Shown here: positions 31,801-35,878 of the stretch, in pieces
Layout of the letters: each line of letters starts with the position of its first letter
How positions within the stretch are numbered: position 1 is the first letter of the stretch
NCBI GenBank assembly: GCA_017432405.1
Contig: JAFRJF010000180.1
Location: 1-35,878 of the forward strand
From: Clostridia bacterium
GTDB lineage: Bacteria > Bacillota_A > Clostridia > Christensenellales > Aristaeellaceae
Length of the DNA: 35,878 bases
Reading direction: 5' to 3'
Program-made: the position numbers and the translations under genes
The notes under the pieces: generated by a model
Told to the model about the DNA's origin: nothing
The model's input: the letters and a program-made list of their open reading frames with translations, nothing else
The model's database searches: none

Positions 31801-32428
31801 CGACAGGCGCGGCCAGGGCGGCGCCCACCGCCAGTGCCAGCGCCAGCGCCGCCAGCTTCTCCCCGGTCCGGGCCCGCGCCCCGCCCCGGCGGGCCAGCCG
31901 AACCAGGCGCACCGCGACGAACAGCAGCACCAGCGTCAGCAGCTTGTCCAGGAATTCCACGTAAAACTGGCCCAGTATCCGGCAGAGCGGCAGCGGCAGG
32001 TTCCGCTCCCGGAAGAAGCCGATCACGCCGTTGCCCCAGAGGTTGCCGGTGCCGCCGTCGTAGAAGATCATGTTCAGCGGCAGGGAGATGGCCACGGCGG
32101 CCACGGCGGCGATCGCCGCCACCGTCATCGTGTCGAAGAAGGTGTTCAGCTTCTTCCTTTTGACCCAGAAGCCGACGATCAGGGCCATGGCCACGTTGGT
32201 CAGCGCATATATATATGAAATCCCGTTCATCATGCCGTATATGAGGTTGCTGGCCAGGCCCACGATCGCGCCGCACAGCGGCCCGCCGGCATAGGCGCAA
32301 AGCACCGTGCCGCAGGCGTCCAGCCACAGGGGCAGGCTGTAGTGGGACGCCAGTGCCCTTCCCCCATAATTAATCAGTATGCAAAACACGACAAACAGGC
32401 TGATTTGCCAGGTCTTCCACCGCTTCAT
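28892..32428 (-). CDS. Membrane receptor: ECF-S-like domain, Reg_prop propeller, Y_Y_Y, HD-GYP
   Basis: About 1178 residues. The first 185 form five or six helices resembling ECF transporter S components (LWLDACGTVLCAYAGGPLCGAIVG region). A second signal-like segment with AXA site follows near residue 195-219 (PVARAEEPEA). Then come a long series of Reg_prop propeller blades (GILWIGTYAGLYRY, GRLWIGTNDNGLS and others), a Y_Y_Y domain, a helix (about 945-965), a coiled coil and an HD-GYP domain with HDIGK, HHERYDGRGYP and DAFDAMT. The output is probably c-di-GMP hydrolysis in the cytoplasm, driven by an external signal. ATG 32428 has GGAGG about 10 bases upstream. It lies between two binding-protein genes. 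Confidence 0.88.
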   Translation of the reverse strand: MKRWKTWQISLFVVFCILINYGGRALASHYSLPLWLDACGTVLCAYAGGPLCGAIVGLASNLIYGMMNGISYIYALTNVAMALIVGFWVKRKKLNTFFDTMTVAAIAAVAAVAISLPLNMIFYDGGTGNLWGNGVIGFFRERNLPLPLCRILGQFYVEFLDKLLTLVLLFVAVRLVRLARRGGARARTGEKLAALALALAVGAALAAPVARAEEPEAIDYNDYVQTVYNSNNGLPCGEANDIAQTNDGILWIGTYAGLYRYNGREFTWMDGYESVRNVNCLYVDEEGRLWIGTNDNGLSICINERISNVVDQSRGLPSNSVRSIIQSSDGYYYVGTTGSMQILTLKNGLRRVNTLREVNYADKIAADDDGNVAAVTSDGRLFLMRKGVVQSSLQLPEGEELFNSVCFDPDGVLLAGTSTNHIYVFEVDKGYFDEKTVRTCEGLNHINDLYYVGDGELFISADNGVGYISRENEFEPVNTNAFNNSIDNMLIDYQGNLWFTSSRLGLLRMAPSSFKDVYTTVGMPNRVVNAVTRWQDDYYFGTDKGLDVVDASCKKRITNALTEKLDGVRIRCLLVDSSDHLWVCTYGSGLLEVEPDGTEHLYNSDSGSFGNRARVVTELSDGTVMAGGDTGISFIRDHEIVETIGYADGLINSMILTVTELPDGTILAGTDGDGIAVLVDGRVDRMLTRDDGLSSEVILRTVPDPKGQGVFIVTSNGLCYMDEAGAIRSLDSFPYYNNYDIWARDRNTLFVMSSAGIYVVDRDELLSDSESITYDLLDARRGLTSALTANSWNYRDEHGDLFLPCDKGVFIIDTEHYTSGINAYRMSVKSVKLDNTVKSVGRRSTIEIGRGVSKVELMPEIINYTIQDPYVGYWLEGFDTDWNIVPQSGLGAITYTNLSTGTYTFHLAVFDNNMGNILGERDYTLVKAREIYDNPWFIAYILVVPMLAVIWITWYSQRRRMQRALERQAHEMALMQQQIQMGNETIIAIAKAVDAKDERTSQHSQRVSQYSVMIARELGFSDKECENLRRAALMHDIGKIGIPDRILNKPARLDDDEYAIMKSHVTRGAEILKDFTLIENVVEGARYHHERYDGRGYPDGLKGEEIPLYGRIIGVADAFDAMTANRVYRKQMDFGYVLNEMKNGRGTQFDPQIVDIMLRLIDEGKIDLNALYPAKKDE

Positions 32429-32516
32429 TTGTCGCATTCCTCCCCTCAAGGCCGATGATCTAACACGATTGCCGCGAAGCGCGTCCCACAGGTCTGCTGT
32501 CGCGCGCTATGACGCC

Positions 32517-33458
32517 TCACAGTCCCAGCGCGTCCGCGCGTCGGGCAGCTTCCTCATACCATTCCATGTACTGGCCGGACGAGAGCACCTCGTCGATCAC
32601 GCCGTTGACGAAGGCGATCAGCTGACCTTCGCCCTTCCGCGCGGCGATGCGGTCGCCCTCAAACTGCTCCTCCAGGGTGAAGTTCACCCCGGGCACCATC
32701 ATCAGCCCGCACCGGGGATTGCCCTCGATATAGGCGTGGCCGGTCTGCGTATCCACCATGGCCGCGTCGATGGTGCCGTCCATCAGGGCGTTGTAAAGCG
32801 CCTGGACCGAATTCATGCGCCTGAATTCATGGTAATGGAATACGTTTTCATACATCTGCGCCTCCTGCAGGGAGCCGCTCTGCGCCGCGATGTTGCGCCC
32901 CACGAGACTTGCGACGCCGGTGATGCGGCCGCTGTCCGCCGCGCGGATCATCAGCCCGCTGCCGGAGCGGCTGCCCGCGTAGTAATAGCCCTTGGAAAAG
33001 GTGACCTGCGCCGCCCGCCCGGGCGTGTACGAAAGGGCCGATATGGTCAGGTCACAGCTCCCGTCGGTCACGGCGTTCAACACCTCGGAAAAGTCCATCG
33101 GAACGATTTGCAGTTCAACGCCCATCCGTTGGGCGATCAGCCGGGCCAGCGCCATGTCCGCGCCCACAAAGGCGTCCTGCCCTTCGAGGTCCGGGTCGAT
33201 GAACTCCTGGGGCGGAAAATAGGGCTCCGTGGCCACCCGCAGCACCCCGGCCTCCCGGATGTCGGCCAGCACGCCCGCGGCATCCCCGGGGATGCCCTCG
33301 GAGGTATCCAGCGACACATCCACGAAATTCCAGGCGTTTTCCATGTACCGGGCGTTTGCGTCGTCCGCCTCCAGGCTCTCGGCCAGCGCCGGTGACAGCG
33401 CCAGCAGCACCGCCAGTACAAGGACGGCCAGCCGCCCGGTCCAACGATCAACAGACAT
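32517..33458 (-). CDS. Amino-acid-type (SBP_bac_3) binding protein without transporter
   Basis: 313 residues with a signal peptide ending near PALAE and an extra 45-residue segment before the SBP_bac_3 fold (GVLRVATEPYFPPQEFIDPDLEG, VGADMALARLIAQRMGVELQIV, DLTISALSYTPGRAAQVTFSKGYY). GAGGTGATCC precedes the ATG. It is the first gene of an operon with the HD-GYP receptor and the BMP protein. No permease or ATPase gene is nearby, so it is likely to present a ligand to the receptor. The ligand cannot be told from sequence. A short 90-base gap separates it from the receptor gene. Confidence 0.87.
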   Translation of the reverse strand: MSVDRWTGRLAVLVLAVLLALSPALAESLEADDANARYMENAWNFVDVSLDTSEGIPGDAAGVLADIREAGVLRVATEPYFPPQEFIDPDLEGQDAFVGADMALARLIAQRMGVELQIVPMDFSEVLNAVTDGSCDLTISALSYTPGRAAQVTFSKGYYYAGSRSGSGLMIRAADSGRITGVASLVGRNIAAQSGSLQEAQMYENVFHYHEFRRMNSVQALYNALMDGTIDAAMVDTQTGHAYIEGNPRCGLMMVPGVNFTLEEQFEGDRIAARKGEGQLIAFVNGVIDEVLSSGQYMEWYEEAARRADALGL

Positions 33459-33515
33459 GGGATCACCTCTTTGTCGTCAAAGGCTGTTCGGATAAGTCAA
33501 TATTAACCTGATGAT

Positions 33516-33544
33516 ATTATAGCGCATGACCTCGCGCTGGTCAA
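33516..33544 (-). promoter_or_regulatory. Promoter of the sensory operon
   Basis: TTGACC (33539-33544), a 17-base spacer and TATAAT (33516-33521) on the minus strand, about 55 bases before the binding-protein gene. Confidence 0.82.
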
Positions 33545-33587
33545 TATTGGAGGGAAAATTCTGATTTGTCGCGCTGACGCGGCACCC

Positions 33588-33810
33588 AACAGCCTTCCCC
33601 AGGCAGCGAAGCTGCCGGTTCAGGGTGTGCGCAGCCATGCCCTTGGGCGGAAGGTGGCGCGGCGCAAAGCGCCGTGACGGATGAGGTCGTTCTCTTGGGA
33701 GGAAACGCGCAAAGCATCGTTACCACGGGGGAACGACCTCATCCGACCCGCCGCAAGCGGCGGCCCACCTTCCGCTGAACCGCTCCCTTCGGTCGCTGGG
33801 GAAGGCTGTT
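33588..33810. repeat. Nested palindromic structured element (complete copy)
   Basis: Outer stem AACAGCCTTCCCC (33588-33600) with GGGGAAGGCTGTT (33798-33810). Inside: GGCAGC/GCTGCC hairpin (33602-33616), GGTTCAG with CTGAACC, GCGGAAGGTGG (33647-33657) with CCACCTTCCGC (33765-33775), GGCGC-AAA-GCGCC-type hairpin near 33661-33673, 15-bp stem CGGATGAGGTCGTTC (33678-33692) with GAACGACCTCATCCG (33731-33745), and a CCGCCGC-AA-GCGGCGG hairpin. Flanks are GATTTGTCGCGCTGACGCG on the left and CCCTAACCCC runs plus the 33867 hairpin on the right. The 499-base gap 33459-33957 otherwise holds a promoter and terminators and no gene. Confidence 0.75.
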
Positions 33811-33866
33811 TGGTTTGCCCGCTCTATTCCCTAACCCCTAAAACCTCACCCCAAACCCCTCACCTA

Positions 33867-33893
33867 CTGATTTGTCGCAGCGCGACAAATCAG
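33867..33893. terminator. GATTTGTCG hairpin, second perfect copy
   Basis: Identical 27-base hairpin to 179-205 (CTGATTTGTCG-CAGCG-CGACAAATCAG). It follows the CCCTAA-rich flank of the structured repeat, as it does at the left end of the window, so it probably moves with the element. It may add to termination of pepF transcripts. Confidence 0.6.
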
Positions 33894-33914
33894 TATTTAT
33901 CCCTCCCTATAAAC

Positions 33915-33943
33915 CGCGCCGCCCGGCTTGGCCGGGCGGCGCG
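33915..33943 (-). terminator. Terminator of pepF
   Basis: CGCGCCGCCCGGC and GCCGGGCGGCGCG form a perfect 13-bp stem with a 3-base loop, 14 bases after the pepF stop. Reading leftwards, GGTTTATAG follows, a modest T-run. Confidence 0.75.
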
Positions 33944-33957
33944 TTCGATCTGTTCAG

Positions 33958-35712
33958 TTATCCGGCGAGCTTCTCCAGCTCCTCCAACTTGTCCTCGAAT
34001 ACCTTCAGGCTGCTCCGCCAGAAGTTCACGTCGGCCACGTCGATGCCCACCGAGGCGGCCACGTCTCGGACCATGCCGCTGCCGGCGGCGCGCAGCAGCT
34101 TCTCGTAGTCGGGCAGGAAGGCCGCGCCCTTCTTCTGGTACAGCGCGTACACGCCCACGGCGAACAGCTGACCGAAGGCATAGGGGAAGTTGTAGAAGTG
34201 GACGTCGGTGGAATAGTAGTGGCTCTTGCAGGCCCACATGTAGGGGTGCAGGCATTCCGGGTCCAGGCCGTCGCCGTAGGTTTTCTTCTGGGCGTCCAGC
34301 ATGATTTCGCACAGCTCCCGGGGGCTGAGGGTGGTGTCGGAGCGGCGGGCGACGACCTCGCTCTCGAACAGGTAGCGGCTCATGATGTCCACGATCACCT
34401 GGGCGGCGTCGGAGAGCTGCTGCTCCAGCAGGGCGATGCGGGTGTCGCGGTCCGCGCTCTCCAGTATCCGCTGGGCCAGCAGGGTCTCGTTGAATATGGA
34501 GGCCGTCTCCGCCAGGGGCATGGGATAGTCGGCCATCAGGATCGGCAGGTCCTTCATGCACTCGTTGTGGTAGGCGTGGCCCAGCTCGTGGGCCAGGGTG
34601 CTCACCGAGCCGTAGCTGCCCTCGAAGTTGGCCAGCACGTAGCTGATGCCCAGCGGGTGCATGCCGCTGCAGAACGCGCCGCCGCCCTTGCCCTCCCGGG
34701 GGAACATGTCGATCCAGCGCTCGTCGAAGGCGCGGTTGATCATGTCCGCCATGCGGGGGCTGAAAGCGCCCAGCTCGCGAACAAGGATTTCACGGGCGTC
34801 CTCGGGGGTGTAATCCCCCTTCGCCTTGCCCACCGGGGCGAACAGGTCGTAGAACTTCAGGCCGCCCCCGTAGCCCAGCAGCTTCGCCTTCAGGCGGAAG
34901 TAGCGGCGGAACATGGGCAGGCTCTCCTCCATGGCCTGCAACAGCGCGTCCAGGGTCGCCCGGTCCATGTTGGCCCCGTCCAGGGCCATGTCCAGCACGG
35001 AATCGTAGTGCTTCAGCTCCGCCAGCGTCCGCGCCTCGCCCTTGATGCCGTTCAGGCAGGCCGCCATCGGGATCTCCATCTTGGGATAGGCGGCCAGCTC
35101 GGCCTCGTAGGCGGCCCTGCGCACGCCGGCGTCAGGGCTGTTGGCCATGCCCCTCACCGCCGACAGGGGCAGCGATTTGGCCTCGCCGTCCACGGTGATC
35201 TCCACCATGTGGTTGCCGTCCAGCTGGTCCCGCAGCTGCTCCCAGGCGTTGCCGCCGGTCATCTGCATCTTCAGCACCGTGGGCTCCAGGGCCGGGTCGA
35301 TCACGTGCTGCGCGTTCTCCTTCAGCCGGCGCAGCAGGAAGGCGTGGGCCTTCAAAAGGTCGCTGCCCTCGATCAGCGCGTCCAGGTCTTCCACCGGGCC
35401 CAGCTTCGCGCTCAGGGCGCTGGTGGCCTCCTCCAGACGATTCATCACCGGCAGCAGCCGGGCATAGGCCGCCATGGCCGGCTCGCAGTTGGCGTCCGCC
35501 GCCAGTGTCAGCTGGGCATAGGACATGGTCTTGGTGGCCAGCGTCGCCGCCTTTTCGTTCAGGCGGATCGCTTCCTCCAGCGCGGGCACTGAGATTTCCA
35601 TATTCCGCGCCTGTTCGACAGCTGCCTCGGCGGTCTGCTTCAGTTCTTCGATGTCGTTCAGAAACTCCGGCGCGTCAAAGGACGCATAGAGCTTTGAAAG
35701 GTCCCAGGTCAT
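33958..35712 (-). CDS. pepF: Oligoendopeptidase F (M3 family metallopeptidase)
   Basis: About 584 residues, cytoplasmic, close to the usual PepF length. It starts with the typical TWDLSKLY. The zinc site is HELGHAYH (about residues 375-382), with the third ligand in the following PLAETASIFNETLL helix. ICSGMHPLGISYVLANFEGS-like sequence before the HExxH and the HPYMWACKSHYYSTDVHFYNFPYAFGQL region near the C-terminus are family hallmarks. It cleaves short peptides of about 7-17 residues. ATG 35712 has GGAGG 9 bases upstream; the open frame upstream to 35748 lacks a ribosome site. Confidence 0.96.
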   Translation of the reverse strand: MTWDLSKLYASFDAPEFLNDIEELKQTAEAAVEQARNMEISVPALEEAIRLNEKAATLATKTMSYAQLTLAADANCEPAMAAYARLLPVMNRLEEATSALSAKLGPVEDLDALIEGSDLLKAHAFLLRRLKENAQHVIDPALEPTVLKMQMTGGNAWEQLRDQLDGNHMVEITVDGEAKSLPLSAVRGMANSPDAGVRRAAYEAELAAYPKMEIPMAACLNGIKGEARTLAELKHYDSVLDMALDGANMDRATLDALLQAMEESLPMFRRYFRLKAKLLGYGGGLKFYDLFAPVGKAKGDYTPEDAREILVRELGAFSPRMADMINRAFDERWIDMFPREGKGGGAFCSGMHPLGISYVLANFEGSYGSVSTLAHELGHAYHNECMKDLPILMADYPMPLAETASIFNETLLAQRILESADRDTRIALLEQQLSDAAQVIVDIMSRYLFESEVVARRSDTTLSPRELCEIMLDAQKKTYGDGLDPECLHPYMWACKSHYYSTDVHFYNFPYAFGQLFAVGVYALYQKKGAAFLPDYEKLLRAAGSGMVRDVAASVGIDVADVNFWRSSLKVFEDKLEELEKLAG

Positions 35713-35785
35713 TTGCTTCTTCCTCCGTTGTTTGTTGTTATTAGCCACTTGTAAAAGTCGAGAAAGCCCGCAAATACAAGTGATT

Positions 35786-35801
35786 TTGATACATTTATCA
35801 A
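35786..35801. promoter_or_regulatory. 16-base palindrome in the pepF divergent region
   Basis: TTGATA-CATT-TATCAA, a perfect interrupted palindrome about 75 bases before pepF and 25 bases before the rightward TATAAT. On the minus strand its TTGATA could be part of a pepF -35. Candidate operator for a dimeric repressor; the protein is unknown. Confidence 0.45.
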
Positions 35802-35824
35802 CTGATTTTTCTCCACTTTTGCTG

Positions 35825-35878
35825 TATAATATCAGTACACCACTACTTCAATCGTACAACAAAAGGGAGAAAAACCAT
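35825..35878 (+). promoter_or_regulatory. Rightward promoter and start of a gene cut by the window edge
   Basis: TATAAT (35825-35830) on the plus strand, then AAAGGGAG (35863-35870 region) and a final AT that is probably the beginning of an ATG start codon at 35877. The -35 is not clear. A gene divergent from pepF therefore begins at the edge; nothing can be said about its product. Confidence 0.5.

Overview
The window is GC-rich (roughly 60% or more by eye) and looks like a chromosomal segment of a high-GC Clostridia-type Firmicute. Evidence: a division and cell-wall (dcw) cluster with a PASTA-tailed SpoVD/PBP2-like transpeptidase, a MurE with the DNPR motif typical of meso-diaminopimelate addition, a Gram-positive LexA with GAAC-N4-GTTY boxes, a class B sortase, strong AGGAGG ribosome binding sites and many TTGACA/TATAAT promoters. 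Christensenellales or a neighbouring order is possible, but I cannot fix the taxon from the sequence alone. Almost all genes lie on the minus strand; the exceptions are an AraC/DtxR-like regulator pair, lexA, and a gene that starts at the right edge.

Left part (1-8.9 kb): an iron-uptake operon read leftwards: FTR1 permease, P19/Tp34 periplasmic protein, DUF2318 membrane protein, two FtsX/MacB-type permeases and a LolD/MacB-type ATPase. This matches the Campylobacter P19 locus. The distal permease carries an embedded FMN-binding domain with a flavinylation motif, so the ABC-like unit may do redox work. Three TTAG..CTAA palindromes lie upstream. Divergent from the operon are an AraC-type HTH protein and a DtxR/MntR-fold protein that has lost all the usual metal ligands.

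Middle part (8.9-16.9 kb): class B sortase, alpha/beta hydrolase, glucose-6-phosphate isomerase, an SH3b secreted protein, and an amino-acid ABC transporter. The transporter has two transcription units. Each begins with a consensus promoter, a short leader peptide with clustered Cys codons and an intrinsic terminator. This points to cysteine-responsive attenuation and to cystine/cysteine as the substrate. It is the finding I rate highest.

Right-middle part (16.9-26.8 kb): dcw cluster mraZ-ftsL-pbp-murE-mraY-murD-ftsW-divIB, without rsmH, murF or murG in their usual places and with a one-base frameshift in the PBP between its transpeptidase and PASTA parts. lexA is divergent from mraZ; MraZ-type repeats and LexA boxes share the intergenic region.

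Right part (26.9-35.9 kb): a DUF6273 protein; a three-gene sensory operon (amino-acid-type binding protein, a large ECF-S-like/Reg_prop/Y_Y_Y/HD-GYP membrane receptor, BMP-family binding protein) with no transporter genes; and oligoendopeptidase F. Intergenic regions carry a family of nested palindromic repeats (1-205, 7805-7925, 33561-33893) and separate GGAAT/GGGAAAT-type inverted-repeat spacers.
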